Notes: generated from the letters alone by a model not told the origin. Shown: positions 11,581-23,460, counted from the first letter of the stretch. The stretch is DNA of 64,000 nucleotides from Coniochaeta sp. PMI_546 (GCA_021432605.1 MU271150.1:1488001-1552000); one strand, 5' to 3'. Made by a program: numbers and translations.

Positions 11581-12878
11581 ATGGACGGTGACCCATCTGT
11601 CGAGGATCGGCTGGACTCCTTCAGCCTGACCTTCCCTTTGCCCTACCGTGTTGCTTTCATCATTGTTCTTGGTATGTCGGGCACTTTCTGGCGCTTCAAG
11701 CAAGTTGGCTAACAGAGTCATCTTTTGCAGGTGTCTGGGGTTGGGCCTTGAACCTCCACTACCTCTACGCCCTCCAAATCGATGTGCCCTCCCTGATCCG
11801 CTACCCATCACGCGTGGGTTCTCAACCACCGCATCACAAGTCGACATACCGCCTCGCTTCCTTTCTTTCGGCGACGTTATGCTTCTCTATCGTCGTCTTC
11901 TGGCTCCTTAGCCACCGCGACCCCAAATTGGTCATTGACTATGACTGGTGGCCCATGACCTACCTCCTGCTACTAGCAATACTCTTCGTCATCCCGCTGC
12001 GGAGTCTAGCGGTCTCACACACAGGACGCAGCCGGCTCCTTTGGACACTAAAACGGATCAGCATCGGTGGCCTGGCCGAGGCAAAAGATGGAAAGTTTGG
12101 CGATATCCTGTTGGCCGATGCGCTCACCAGCTATGCCAAAGTGCTAGGAGACTTATTTGTCTGCCTCTGCATGTTCCTGTCTCGTGGGGGAAGTGCCACA
12201 AAGCGCCCGGACCGGAACTGCGGCGGCGACGTATTCGTACCGCTGCTCATGGCTGTGCCGAGCATGATCCGGCTACGACAGTGTCTGATCGAATACCTGC
12301 GGGTGCGCCGGGCTCCCTACAAGGAATCAGCTGGCTGGGGCGGTCAGCACCTGGCAAACGCTGCCAAATACGCGACTGCATTTCCCGTCATCATCTTCAG
12401 TGCCTTACAGCGGAATTTGGCCACCCAGGACAAGAACGTCTCTACGGGACTCTATCGTGCGTGGCTGGTTGCTATGCTGGTCAATTCTCTCTATTCCTTT
12501 TACTGGGATGTGGCCAAGGATTGGGATCTGACACTATTCTCGGGATCGAGAGAGAGGAACGCTCCGGACCACCCCTACGGTCTGCGCAAAAGGTTGATGA
12601 TCCATAAACCCACAGTGTATTATGCCGTCATCGGCCTGGACCTGGCTCTGAGGTGCACATGGGTAATGAAGCTGACCCCGGGCTTGGATCATGTCGCAGA
12701 CTTCGAGAGCTCTATATTCATCATCCAGTTCCTAGAGGTGTTTCGACGCTGGGTGTGGATCTTCTTCCGTGTCGAGGCGGAGTGGCTGCGGAACACAACC
12801 ACAGGCCTAGGGCTAGGGGTGGACGACATCCTCCTCGGAGTCTACGATTCTTCAGACAAATACGACTCAGACGACTAG
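11581..12878 (+). CDS. erd1: EXS-domain membrane protein, ERD1 type
   Basis: Two exons, 11581-11671 and 11731-12878, with a 59-nt GT-AG intron; 412 residues. The joined N-terminus reads through a first membrane helix (PLPYRVAFIIVLGVWGWALN). Several more hydrophobic segments follow, then the EXS core with DRNCGGDVFVPLLMAVPSM, IRLRQCLIEYLR, NAAKYATAFPV and SLYSFYWDVAKDWDLTLF. These are hallmarks of the ERD1/XPR1/SYG1 superfamily. There is no SPX domain, so this is the short ERD1 type rather than the phosphate exporter SYG1/XPR1. Yeast Erd1 is a Golgi protein needed for retention of lumenal ER proteins and for Golgi glycosyltransferase recycling and phosphate removal. The C-terminus is acidic (VYDSSDKYDSDD). 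Confidence 0.9.
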
Positions 12879-13629
12879 ATCCGTGGTAATCGCGGGGTGT
12901 TTTATGGTTCCTGCATTTCGCCCATGTCATTGAATTTATCGAGCATTTGCAAGGTTTTGGAGTGAGGTAGGAGTACTGGACTGGATAAGGGATGGATAGA
13001 TAATATCGTTCAAGTTCTTCAATGAATTCTTGCACTTCGACCTCTTGTCGAGATGCAAGTCCGTCCTGAATGTTGTCTATTTCATTGTCGAGTATAAACC
13101 TGAAAGAGCGCGACGGTGAGGAAGCAGAGGTGACTGTCTCAGCATCGCATCTCGATAGCCTTTCTTACTGACAGCATGGCTGCAGCATCGTCCTATGCAC
13201 GCCGAGCTCGTTTCTTTGACTGAAAGTTCGGATGGAAGCTTCTGCGCAACTTCAAAGATGTCCTTGAAGGATGCAAATCGTTGTTGCAATCCTGACAGGC
13301 ATTATACCAACAGCACCATGGTGCCGACATATGCTCTGTTGGACCTGGGGCTCAAGCCGTTTTCTTGAGAGGTGCCTCAACTCCAGTATTCTTTATACTC
13401 CGCTGACTCGACCTGCTCAACAAAGGGACCCGATGGGCTACGAATATGCCGCGTGACGAAGATCAGCTCGTGGTTCAAAGCAGTCGCCTGGTGGAGGTGC
13501 TATGCTCTTTGTGCTTCATCGACCTCGACAGCATTCGCTTGCATCCAGACAATCCGGATTAAAGCCACTGTCACCCAACTCTCCGCCTACTTGCTTTAGT
13601 CTTCCGAGGCATAGAAGCTGCGGTTCAAG
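12879..13629. other. Intergenic region
   Basis: The 751 bp between the ERD1-like gene and the next plus-strand gene contain a 3' end and a promoter. Nothing else is recognisable. Confidence 0.5.
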
Positions 13630-15681
13630 ATGGAACCAAAGAACAAACACGTGAGACCTCCTCCGATGAAGCCGTGGATGCTGGACAATACGTCCAGCGC
13701 CTCACTCAGGGGCATGGAGATAGGACTTCCTCCGGGACACCGGCTCCCTGCAGGCCATAAACTCCCACCACCTCTAGATGCAGCTGTCACGGCATACGAG
13801 ACCAAACCGCTCCCTCCTATCCCGACTAGGAGATCTGGAATATCGAGCTTCAGTATTGAGGTTCAGAACGCATTCAGGACACCGACCAGCGCCGGCTACC
13901 ACATACCGGAGGTGAACCCATATTTACGAGAGTCCAGTATCGCAGTCACGCTGGGTACGGACTCAGACACAACCGGACAGGTAGCCGAAGGTGAAAGGGG
14001 TCATACCTTCACTGAGACCAGGGCCCAAGACATTCACTCTCTCATCCCACCAGGGTCGGTCCAGAAAGTACTTCAGATCACGGGCGCTGGGTCTGTCGCC
14101 TCTCTCGCCCTCACCAATACAAGTCTTACACCTTCCGGACATAATTCCACACGCAAGATAAAGCAAATGATGGGAGTCGAAGTATACTCTGACGAGTCCC
14201 ATTGCGCCCGTAGCCCGGCTCAAAATGTTTCTCCGCTCACTATTAAGAGCTGCTCGAGCAGTATATACAGCCAGGACCAGGATGACACAGTATCCGAGCT
14301 TGATGATATTGTATCGCACGAACGAGAGCAATTTTCCACTCCAGAGATAAGCGGTACCCTACGCAACCACTTGGAACCCGCATCATTTTGGCGGCCGTCG
14401 TCGCTCGCAACTTCGGCTGTCCCTGCTTCTCTACACATCGTCAAGACGAAGGATAGCACCACAGTCGGCCAGGACCATGGTTCACTGAATGAGCCAGCCT
14501 CCCCGACAACAAACAACTATAGCCATGCAAACGGTGCCTTCAAACAGGATCTTTACCATGTCACAGTCACAGAGTTGGCACAGAGCACATCTTCTTTTGC
14601 ATACTCCCAAGCAAGCGGCAACAGCGACCGTCAGGAGAGACCCAACTTATCCCACCCGGGGATATATATCGGACAACCACCCCAAATACAGACGGGCTTC
14701 TCCAACCGCTCGTACCAATCCAAGGTCCGGATTGCACCGCCACTCAGCAAGCTCGACACACTCAGCGCTAACAGGTATAACGCACCTGTCAAGACACCGT
14801 ACCCCTTGCCAGTCGGCAAGTACGAGTTTGACGATGACGACCACACTCCGACCCAGAACGATTACGACAGTGGTTTCTCACCAACGACAGCCGCCAAACG
14901 GCCGTCTCTGATGACTCGCATTATCAGGCATACTTCCAGCCCCCTGTCTCCAGTCAACCAGTCCACGCCAGCGCCAGAGCCTACACCTTCGTTGCAAGCC
15001 CATACCTCGACTCTTCTCTCTCCCGGGCCTCTCAAGCCCCCGCCACTCCTCAAGCACAGGCCCGTCAAAAGTCAAGAAATTCTAGCCAGCCACAATACGA
15101 CCGTTTTCCCGGATACTAGTACCAACTACACAGCGTCGACTAGCAGGACCGGTGCTCACCTCTCTCAGGACTGCACCGCTCCAGTGAGCCGGACAGCCAC
15201 TCCTATGCCTCAGAACTACAACAACCCAACGATCAATGGGGCAACTCCCATTCCCGTCGCGCCGTCTCAAAATCGCACAAGGTCGCCCCCTGTACCACCA
15301 CGCTGCCCCCCATCACTCCTTCACACACAGCCTATCAAGCCCAAGCACACCTCAAAACCGTCACTCGCAGAAGCGGCGGCGAGAAACCTGGCAGCCTGGG
15401 CAGGCAAGACAGTCGAGCGGATCGAACAGGCCAGGGAGGCAGCGGGTATACGGACGAGGTCGCAGCGGAGGCGCTCTAAGCTGAAGAGCAAGATTACGTT
15501 GATGGGGCCCAGTAGGCTAGAGGCTGACCCCCCTCCCCCTGACAGCGTTCTGAAGAAGGATTCCGACGAAAAAGCGGTGCCTGGCTCAGGCGCGGCTGGC
15601 GCCGCTCCTTTGTTTCTTGGTCGGGGACTCGTAAAATACTCTGACGAGAAGGCGTGGGCGGCGGTGAGGAATATGATTTAG
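13630..15681 (+). CDS. Long disordered Pro/Ser/Thr-rich protein of unknown function
   Basis: Single exon, 683 residues, ATG at 13630. I do not recognise a family and see no membrane segment or signal peptide. Almost the whole protein is low in hydrophobic residues and rich in Pro, Ser and Thr, so it is probably disordered. Several proline motifs could bind SH3 domains, for example near the N-terminus (KPLPPIPTRR) and in the last third (RSPPVPPRCPPS). A short helical, basic segment near residues 575-620 (SLAEAAARNLAAWAGKTVERIEQAREA, then SQRRRSKLKSK) is the most structured-looking part. The composition would fit a scaffold or a cytoskeleton/polarity adaptor; that is inference only. Confidence 0.8.
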   Translation: MEPKNKHVRPPPMKPWMLDNTSSASLRGMEIGLPPGHRLPAGHKLPPPLDAAVTAYETKPLPPIPTRRSGISSFSIEVQNAFRTPTSAGYHIPEVNPYLRESSIAVTLGTDSDTTGQVAEGERGHTFTETRAQDIHSLIPPGSVQKVLQITGAGSVASLALTNTSLTPSGHNSTRKIKQMMGVEVYSDESHCARSPAQNVSPLTIKSCSSSIYSQDQDDTVSELDDIVSHEREQFSTPEISGTLRNHLEPASFWRPSSLATSAVPASLHIVKTKDSTTVGQDHGSLNEPASPTTNNYSHANGAFKQDLYHVTVTELAQSTSSFAYSQASGNSDRQERPNLSHPGIYIGQPPQIQTGFSNRSYQSKVRIAPPLSKLDTLSANRYNAPVKTPYPLPVGKYEFDDDDHTPTQNDYDSGFSPTTAAKRPSLMTRIIRHTSSPLSPVNQSTPAPEPTPSLQAHTSTLLSPGPLKPPPLLKHRPVKSQEILASHNTTVFPDTSTNYTASTSRTGAHLSQDCTAPVSRTATPMPQNYNNPTINGATPIPVAPSQNRTRSPPVPPRCPPSLLHTQPIKPKHTSKPSLAEAAARNLAAWAGKTVERIEQAREAAGIRTRSQRRRSKLKSKITLMGPSRLEADPPPPDSVLKKDSDEKAVPGSGAAGAAPLFLGRGLVKYSDEKAWAAVRNMI

Positions 15682-16015
15682 TAACGTTGGAGTTACATCA
15701 TCATGGCATAATCCTTTTACAAAATCATTTACCAAAGAGGAACTTCTAGCATATCAGCGGCCATTCAGCACGGGAGCATGCATATTCTGTCTATTTTTTA
15801 TTGTTCATCGAGTCGTAGAAATATTGTACAACATGAGACGATCCTGATGACTCCTAGTATATCTTGAGTAAAACAGAAACAGTGTGGTATCTTCGCTTAA
15901 CAACGAACAAGAACTGAACCAACCCCATGACCATCGATGGAGATATCAGAGTCAGAGCGCTCGTACTCAAAACCTGCTTTCCCAAAGCAAAGTCATCCCA
16001 ACAACCCAACAACCG
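15682..16015. other. Short intergenic region between convergent genes
   Basis: The 334 bp separate the stop codons of the disordered-protein gene and the permease gene and hold both 3' ends. It is AT-rich relative to its neighbours, as expected for 3' untranslated sequence. Confidence 0.5.
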
Positions 16016-18108
16016 CTAGCAAAAAAACCGATAATACCTCTTCCACAGCGGCCAATACATCATCTCCTCCCTCTCCTGCTTCAGCAGGATCGGCAGGTTG
16101 AAGTCCCGCCGTCCGGTGTCGATATCCATATCCGCGATCCGCACCACCCTGGTCCGGAACCACAGCTTGTAGCCGGCGTAGAACACCAGCACGATCGGGG
16201 CGGCCAGGTACTCCAGGAAGAAGCTCTTGGCGTGGCCCCTGGGCGTCTTGTCGTCGTCCGTCGTGACGGGGGTGTAGATGGGCCAGGCCGCGACCCAGAA
16301 CTGGGCCAGCAGCACGGCGACGTTGAAGACGAAGCCGAACCAGGACCCGACCACGCCCGCCTGCGCGCGGAAGGCGAGGTCCTCGAGGTTGCGGCCCTTG
16401 GCCGCCCAGGCCCGCCGGAAGCGGATGTGGGCCAGGCAGATGCTGCCCCAGGTGAAGACGGAGGACAGGCCGGAGACGGCGAGGAGCCAGCTGAGCACGT
16501 CGCTCTGGGCGCGCAGGTCGCTGAGGTAGGCGAGCAGCCCGACGGCGGCGGCGGCAAGGATGGCGACGAGGGGACGGCCGCGCCGGTCGACGTAGGACAG
16601 GATCCGGGGAGCTTGGCCCTGGTCGGCTAGGGCGGCTAGGGTGCGGCTTGACCCGAACACGGCGCTGTTGCCGACTGACATCACGGCCACTAGTATAACG
16701 CTGTTCATCACGGAGGGTAGGACGTCGATGCCCGCGCTCTCGATGGCGATGACGAAGGGGCTCGCGCTCGCGTCCGCCATGGACTTGGCGCCGAGGAGGC
16801 GGGGTTCGGTGTAGGGGACTAGTAGGCCGACAAGGATGAGTGCGACGACGTAGAAGAGGCTGATGCGCCAGAAGACCTGCTTGATGGCCGTGGGCAAGCT
16901 CTTTCTAGGATTCGCCGTTTCGGCCGCCGCCAGACCGATGAGCTCTGTCCCGCCAAAGGCAAATGCGGCCGTTACGAGTACGGAGCAGAGGCCCTTGAAG
17001 CCGTTGTTGAATGCGCCAGGGTCGGACCAATACTTGCCGCCGATGTACCCCTCTGTCTGGGTGCCGCCGATGTTGATGACGATGCCGAGAAGTATGAAGC
17101 CGACCACGGCGGTGACTTTGATGATGGCAAAGACGAATTCTGCCTCGCCGTAGCCTTTCACTCCGAAAAGGTTGATGGTTGTTATCGTCACGAGAAAGAC
17201 GGTGACGAAGATCGACTTGTCCACGGGCGCGCTCCAGTATCCTATTGTGACTGCGGCTGCTATTATCTCCAAGGGTAGGATGACGAGCCATTGTAGGGCA
17301 TAGCTATGTCGCACATCAACACCTCGATTCAGATGCGAAGAGGCGGGTACGAGGGGAGAGGACTTACTTCCATCCCATAGCAAACCCCCAAGCGGGATCC
17401 AAAAACCTCGTCGAATAAGCCGAGAACGAGCCGGCTACAGGAAAGGAGACGGCTAGTTCGCCTAATGCTTGCATCGTGAAATACAGCATCGTGCCGATAA
17501 AGGTGTAAGCCAGCAGCACGGAAGCCGGCCCGCCGAGGTAGAGGACTTTGCCTGAGGCGACGAAGAGGCCGGTTCCTTTTCCACACTCAATCAGCACTCA
17601 TGTTCCTTAAAGAGCAGTCGAGCTGAAACATACCGATGGACCCTCCGATGGCAATCATCTGCAAGTGCCGCCCCTTCAACTCCCTCGCCAGCAGCGGATT
17701 CGCCGTGCTCACGGTGGCAGCATGCAAGTCGAAATAATGGCCGTCATGGTGATCCCTGTCGCTCAACCCCTCTTCCACATCCACCGAACTGCCTTCTATA
17801 CTCCTGCCATTTCTCGCCTCGGGTGTCCGGGGCATGGTGACCCGGGTGTGCGGGTCCCGGCGGAAACTGTCGACCCACCGGGCCAGCGTGCCCCGGGCCC
17901 GGCCCCGCTGGCCTCCGGGGTTCCGGAAGATGGAGTCGTAGGTGAGCGATCCGGGATCGGCCATGGACCGCGTGGAACCGAGTGAGAAGGAGGCTTCTTT
18001 TGTGGAAAGGGAGGTTAGTTCCACGTCGTCTGGCATTTTCTTTCTCATTTTTTGTTGCGAGGTCGCCTGTGTTTCACCGATTGGCGAAAGGCCGCTAGTA
18101 TGTGGCAT
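16016..18108 (-). CDS. Amino-acid permease (YAT/GAP1-type)
   Basis: Three exons on the minus strand, 18108-17634, 17575-17368 and 17303-16016, with 58- and 64-nt GT-AG introns; 656 residues. Joining them restores the family signature: KGRHLQMIAIGGSIGTGLFV, then GELAVSFPVAGSFSAYSTRF and GWNYALQWLVILPLEIIAA. This identifies the fungal amino acid:proton symporter family (plasma membrane, 12 membrane helices; GAP1, CAN1, AGP relatives). Substrate range cannot be read from sequence. The hydrophilic N-terminus, about 145 residues before the first helix, is longer than the roughly 80-100 residues usual for yeast members. Internal Met residues (for example in MPDDVELTSLS and MADPGSLTY) offer alternative starts. 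Such N-termini are where nitrogen-controlled ubiquitination occurs in known members. Confidence 0.92.
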
Positions 18109-19632
18109 ATATGATATGACCTGAAAGATCTCAGGTCTGTCTATTCCCTCCGTATCAATCTGAGGTGTTTTTCCAAATCGAACTAAGAATCACGCTGCGT
18201 TTCTGGTGCAGGCTTGGGTCGCGGGTCCCTCCTCTCCTGGCTGTTTCCCCGCTCAAGAAGGGTTTGGAGCAATTCGTTCTCTGATGCGTCGTCTAGTTAT
18301 TCGCTCGTTGAATCATACAAGTCATAGATTGCTCGGGGACAGGAAGCGAGGCGGTCTGGCGAGCTGTGTTCGTATACGCTGAAGGCGCAGGCCCGAGGTA
18401 GCATCTTGTCGCGGAAAATTCAGGTACACGCTGGTCTCGCTACGGTCATGGCCGTCGTCGCATAGACAGCAGCATGAGCTGAAGTCAAGCAATGATCCTA
18501 GTCCAGCCTTGTACTGTCGACAATACAGACAAAAAAGAAGAATAAGCAGGAGGAAGAAACGGGACTGTCATGGAAGATAAACTACAGCACACCAAAAGGG
18601 GGCTGGTGTGGGCTCCGCGCAGGAGCCTTATCGCCAACCGAGGAGCCATTGGGGATTCGAGAAGGGAACGATGATGGTGTGGTCGATGCGGCCGTGCCAC
18701 ATTTTGGGGCAAAGATGGCAAAGCAGGCTTATCCCGGCCAGCGATTTTACGCATGTACGCTACGTGTATGTGTGGCCAGGACTGTCAGGGTAGCGTCCAA
18801 ACCGAGCAGCTGGAGCAGATAAATGGAACGGTGACAGGGGGTGAGGAATCATCCAATCCTCCTCCGATTCTCTCCATTTCGGGCAATCATCTCCTCCATG
18901 TCATAGTACGTCAATTCTGGCAGGCGTGGGGTTGTATGACGACCTAACGTTGTTGTTGCTGGACATGTTGGGATCGGAAGGATTGATCCTCGAGTACGAC
19001 ATGCGCAATAGTTCTCCAGCAGTAGGTGTTACGCAAGAATAGATATGGCAAAGACAGAGAAAAGACGTAACACGGGTTGCGACAGTTTCTACTCCGTGCC
19101 CAGTTCTCGTCATGCTCAAATGCTTTCTTTGTTACTGTACTAGTTCACCGATAGCATTACACTAGAACTAGCACAACCCGCACTACACAATCAGTGTGTC
19201 CCAAAATCATGGTTCACACGGCTCTCGAGGGACCCCTGCTCGGATCCGATGCATACGTGAGGTGAGGAGTCTTATGGCAACAAAAGCCCATTGGCAGTGT
19301 CGACCAATGATACAGAGACGGCAGCAGGCTTAACTGGAAAGAGGCTCTTTAGTCCAATTGATAGACTCGGGGAAAGCCATGCGTATAATGAATGGCATGA
19401 ATACAGATGCAGGCTATCGGGACCGACCCGCTGTGTTTCAACTTGACCGCCTCTCTTATCTTTCGGGGTTTTCAGCAGCAATAGGAACGTTGTAAGGCTA
19501 ATTGCTGGAACCTGGCCTCATGTCCATCAATACGCTCAAGGCCTTATTTTCGTGCTGCGACATTTTTACTATGACTTCCACTCGGGGTTAGACTTAGACT
19601 GCAACCACCAATCATCCATCCTTACACACGAA
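18109..19632. other. Long promoter region of the permease gene
   Basis: The 1.5 kb hold the promoter of the permease (reading left) and the 3' end of the mannosidase gene. Long upstream regions are common for regulated fungal permeases. I see no additional gene and no repeat. GATA cores, the binding sites of nitrogen regulators, occur, but at a density I cannot call above chance. Confidence 0.45.
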
Positions 19633-21659
19633 CTAAGGACTCTCCAAAATATTCCCCTCCGCATCCCTCCCCTTCCGCTTCCACCCAGTCTCGAACAATT
19701 TCCCCATCTGGAACCTTGGGAACGGATGCGCCTCGGTATTCAGGACAATCCCGTCCAACGGCAACAAGTCGTCCGGCGAGAACAGCAGATAGAAATACTT
19801 CAACGTCTCCGCCAGCCAGAAGCTCTCCATGTTGTCCCTCCGCGTAGGCGGTACCACGTTCGCATTCGCCAGGGACGTGAAGCCGCCCCCGTCCTCGACG
19901 GCCGTGTAGTTCATGAAGCTCTTGAACATCTCCCAGCCCCACTCGCGGTACTTGACGTCCCCCGTGATCCGCCACATGTAGAACAGGCTCTCCACCGTCT
20001 CCGGCCGCTGCAGGTTGTGGCTGTCGAACGGCTTGACGTCAAAGTCTTTCCTCCACTCCGCGTCGGGGGACGGATCGAACTCCGCAGGAGCCTCGTGCGG
20101 CGCCGATTCCGGCAGCGGCGGGCTGCTGATCTTGAAGTACGTGATCTCCGCTGCCAGCCCGGTAGCCATGTACTTGTACATCCCCCAACAAGTATGCATC
20201 AGCTCCCGCGCCAGCTTCATGTCCTCCTCCTTCTGCTTATTCCAGGTCGGCAATTTCCTCGCCTCCTTTTCACTCAGACCACCCGTGGCAGCAAGGGCGA
20301 TAGTCCCCGGCATAAAGCAGACCAGATGATCCATCTTCGGACTCAAGTCGTTTTTAAGTCCACTCGGCCGCTCGCCAATAATCGTAAACCGACTCGGCTC
20401 GGTATATGTCACTAGATGCTTCCTCACTCCCTTTAAGGCATCATCCCACATCTCCTCGTAGACTTTCTCGTTCGTCTGCAGGTACTGCTTGATCAGGTAC
20501 TCATAGTACGAGTCACCCCGGCTACCCAGACGGACGTTTTCACCCCTGAACTTGCCGTTCGTGTTGATGTAGATTGGCACCAGCCCGTCCTGTGCGCCGT
20601 TGTCGTCCACCACCTGCATTACCTTCTCCACGCGGTCCCAGTACATCTTCTCGCCCGTCAGCTTGGCGAGGTACTTGAACTCCAGCTGCAGCGTCGTCGC
20701 CTCGGCGGTGGAAGACGCGCCCCCGTCCGCGTGCGATGGTATGCCCTTGAACTTTCCCAGGTTCACGCTGGCAAACGGCACGCCGGACTCGGTATCAAAA
20801 GCCGATACCAGCCTGTCAGCCAGGTCCTTTGCCTTCTCGATGTACAGGTCGTCGCCCGGCGTGCCAGGGTCGTCTTCTGCAATCGGTGCCAGGTCCGGGT
20901 ACTCCGTCGACAGATAATGCGCCGACAGCAAGCCGCCCAACATCCTGATCGTCGTCTCAAATGTATTGACATCCTGGTCCTGCTCCCAGGTCAAAGACGT
21001 AGATATCCACTCTCTCGCGTGCGTGAGTCTCGAGGTAAGGTTCATCAACATCATCGTGTCCAGCGAGTCAATGATGATCCACCCCAGCCCTTTGGGCGCC
21101 ATCATCCGACCTGTTTTCGCGATGGGGTGAAACTCGTCATAGCCTTTATTTCCCACCGTGTCAGCTCTTTCTCCTACCCGATTCCCGAACATGAGTAGAT
21201 TTGGAACTCACCCCAGGCATATCGCGCATAAGCATCCCAACTCAACTCAAAAGCCTCGACGACCCTCTCCCTCCTCCGCAACCAGTCAGCCTTGCTCTTC
21301 GCCTTCCCCTTATCGTCCTTTAACCAGCCCCAGCCGCCGACCCTCCTCCTAACCTTCTCCTGGTGTCCGCTCAGGGCGCCGAAGTACCACATGAACACCA
21401 CCAAGAGCAGAAAGAAGAAGCCGACCGTCCTCTTGCGTCTGTATACCGGCCGGGCCCGTTGTGAGGCGGGGTATCCGTACGGTTTATCCTTGTACATCGG
21501 CAGCGTGGTGCGCTCGGGGTGGAGGATTCCGCCGACCTTGGCTCCTATGTTGCCGGCGGCGCGGCGTGACGAGACGCCGGAGGAGGGCCATAGTCTGTCT
21601 TCTAGCTCGCGCTGGGGGTTGGTGAAGGAGGGGACGTTTTTGGGGACGTTGAAGGACAT
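19633..21659 (-). CDS. Class I alpha-1,2-mannosidase (GH47)
   Basis: Two exons, 21659-21212 and 21143-19633, with a 68-nt GT-AG intron; 652 residues. A single hydrophobic stretch at residues 78-96 (VGFFFLLLVVFMWYFGAL) after basic residues makes this a type II membrane protein. The catalytic domain shows GH47 hallmarks: AYARYAWGYDEFHPIAKTG across the splice junction, WIIIDSLDTM, FETTIRMLGGLLSAHY, DHLVCFMPG, PETVESLFYMWRITGD, ESFWLAETLKYFYLLF and the calcium-binding LNTEAHPFPRF. The acidic catalytic residues in these motifs are present. Enzymes of this family trim mannose from Man9GlcNAc2 in the ER or Golgi. ER Mns1 and Golgi class I enzymes cannot be separated with certainty by eye, though the motifs and length fit the ER-type enzyme. 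Confidence 0.93.
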
Positions 21660-22512
21660 TGTGTCCGAGAGGCCCGTTAGCCGGCCTCTAGCGCATCGAG
21701 AGGCGCCCCGAGATATGGTATTCTTAGCTGCTTGGAGGTGTGGGAAATCGTGAAAATCAGTCTTCCGTGATGTAGTCGAGGTTATAGGGGGCTAGCCAAT
21801 GTTTCATTGGAGAGCCAGCATCGTGTGCGGTCGTGTCGTGGAGCTTTGGTGCTTTGGTGCTGGAAAACAGAGCAGATGAAAGTGACGTCCGTTGGCGACT
21901 AACGCGACTCGAACAACTCCACAATTCCGTTTGCAGAGGCGCCGATGCTAGTGAACACCAAGGTAATGAATGCACTGGTCAAGTATGTACTATCACGGGT
22001 GGTGTAATACTATACAAGATACAAGAGGAAGCCATTTGAAAGGATAAGTTGTGGTACGAAGAGGCCAGGTTGAACGGAACCGAAGTGGTTGCAGCTTCCC
22101 CATCCACTGCAGCTCCAACGACCCCTGTCGCTAAAGTATCTTTGTACCACTACAGTAACATACAAAAGGAGACCCTGGATCGTGACCATTGTACGAGTAC
22201 AGTACATCATGCTGGACTGACTACAATATGACCTCGAAGAGATAGCTGATTGAAAAATACATTGCATTATTCTCATCTATCAAGCATTCTCGCTCGTACG
22301 TATGCTCAGAAAGAACAATGCTTTCGCCTAAGGTATGTTCGTTACCAGACCTCCTTCCGGAAGGTAGTCCATGTTATCCGAATCATTTTTGCCAGTCCAG
22401 AGATGCCAACTCCAGCAAATGCAACGCAATGATATTCCACGTGATGATCACTCCAGAGTGTCGATCACGACCACAGCTCAGTCACCTTAGTCTTTTCTTC
22501 CATTCCCCCCAT
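21660..22512. other. Intergenic region upstream of the mannosidase
   Basis: The 853 bp contain the promoter of the mannosidase gene and the 3' end of the next minus-strand gene. No further feature is supported. Confidence 0.5.
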
Positions 22513-23460
22513 TTACGTCCCAAACCCAACAGCCACCGCGAGCAATCCCGCGATCCAAACCCACACCAATGCCACGGACCCCTTCCCCATCACGGCCCCT
22601 GAATCCTCACCAGCAGTGCTGGCATACCGTCTCGCACAGTTCCCCGCCCCGACACTCGTGTTCTTTCCGGCAGGACAGTCGTAATGCGTTAGATTAGCCG
22701 GCTCAAAGCAACTCGGCTCCGCGCACACCCGGCCCGTGGTATCGTACCCGGTACAGTTGAGGTACACCCCGTTATCGATCAAATCCCCGTCCGTCATGTA
22801 GCTCGGGACGCCTTGAGCCCCGACAGGATACACATGCTCGTTGCCGTAAAGATAGAGCATCCCCCAGTGGCCCGCCGGCGAGAACCTCGGGTCGTACGGC
22901 TGCGTGGCGTTGATGTAATCGACACTGACATATAATCCGGTGTTCGCACATCTGGCTCTCGCAAGATGGCTATCATCGTCGCCTTCGGCATCAGCAATCT
23001 CCCCAATGATCTGCGTCAGCCACGTGCCCGGCTGACTGCCCAGCGGGTGGAACCCCAGACTTGCCCAGCCATGGTACCGCCGTCGGGGCTCCGTCACGTT
23101 ATCAACCGTGAAGGTGGCCTGGCACTGGCTCAGCTGGGGATACCACGCGAGGTCCCCCTTGTCGTCGTCGCAGGCCATGGTCGCTTCCCAGGTCATCCTA
23201 CCGAGCGAGAGGAAGGGTGGCCGGAGCAGGCCGTTGATGGCATCGTCTAGGGTGTTTACGAAGAGCGCCTCCTCCGCGTCCGTCACCCAGTCCGGCACCG
23301 TGGCCTTGTAGAAGTCTATGGTCGAGTTGAGGCGGCAGGAGTAGCTCTTCGAGCAGGCGTTAAGGTTATGTGATTCGCAGATGCAGGAGAAGTCCGGGAG
23401 GGCGTGAATTAGGGAGAAGGACGACAAGCAGAGAGCGACAAGTCGATGACTGAGCAACAT
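22513..23460 (-). CDS. Secreted, probably GPI-anchored cysteine-containing protein
   Basis: Single exon, 315 residues. It starts with a clear signal peptide (MLLSHRLVALCLSSFSLIHA, cleavage likely just after) and ends in a hydrophobic tail (ALVWVWIAGLLAVAVGFGT) preceded by a small-residue region, the layout of a GPI-attachment signal. A single membrane helix is the alternative. The mature part has around 14 cysteines (for example SCICESHNLNACSKSYSC near the N-terminus) and several N-glycosylation sequons such as NST, NVT, NAT, NCT, NLT and NTS, fitting a disulfide-bonded extracellular protein. I do not recognise the family. A cell-wall, adhesion or host-contact role is possible but unproven. 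Confidence 0.82.
   Translation of the reverse strand: MLLSHRLVALCLSSFSLIHALPDFSCICESHNLNACSKSYSCRLNSTIDFYKATVPDWVTDAEEALFVNTLDDAINGLLRPPFLSLGRMTWEATMACDDDKGDLAWYPQLSQCQATFTVDNVTEPRRRYHGWASLGFHPLGSQPGTWLTQIIGEIADAEGDDDSHLARARCANTGLYVSVDYINATQPYDPRFSPAGHWGMLYLYGNEHVYPVGAQGVPSYMTDGDLIDNGVYLNCTGYDTTGRVCAEPSCFEPANLTHYDCPAGKNTSVGAGNCARRYASTAGEDSGAVMGKGSVALVWVWIAGLLAVAVGFGT

Noticed and set aside
16081-16557. Ser/Pro/Ala-rich minus-strand frame inside the permease
   Set aside because: Shifted-frame shadow of the permease 3' exon, with typical biased composition and no motif.
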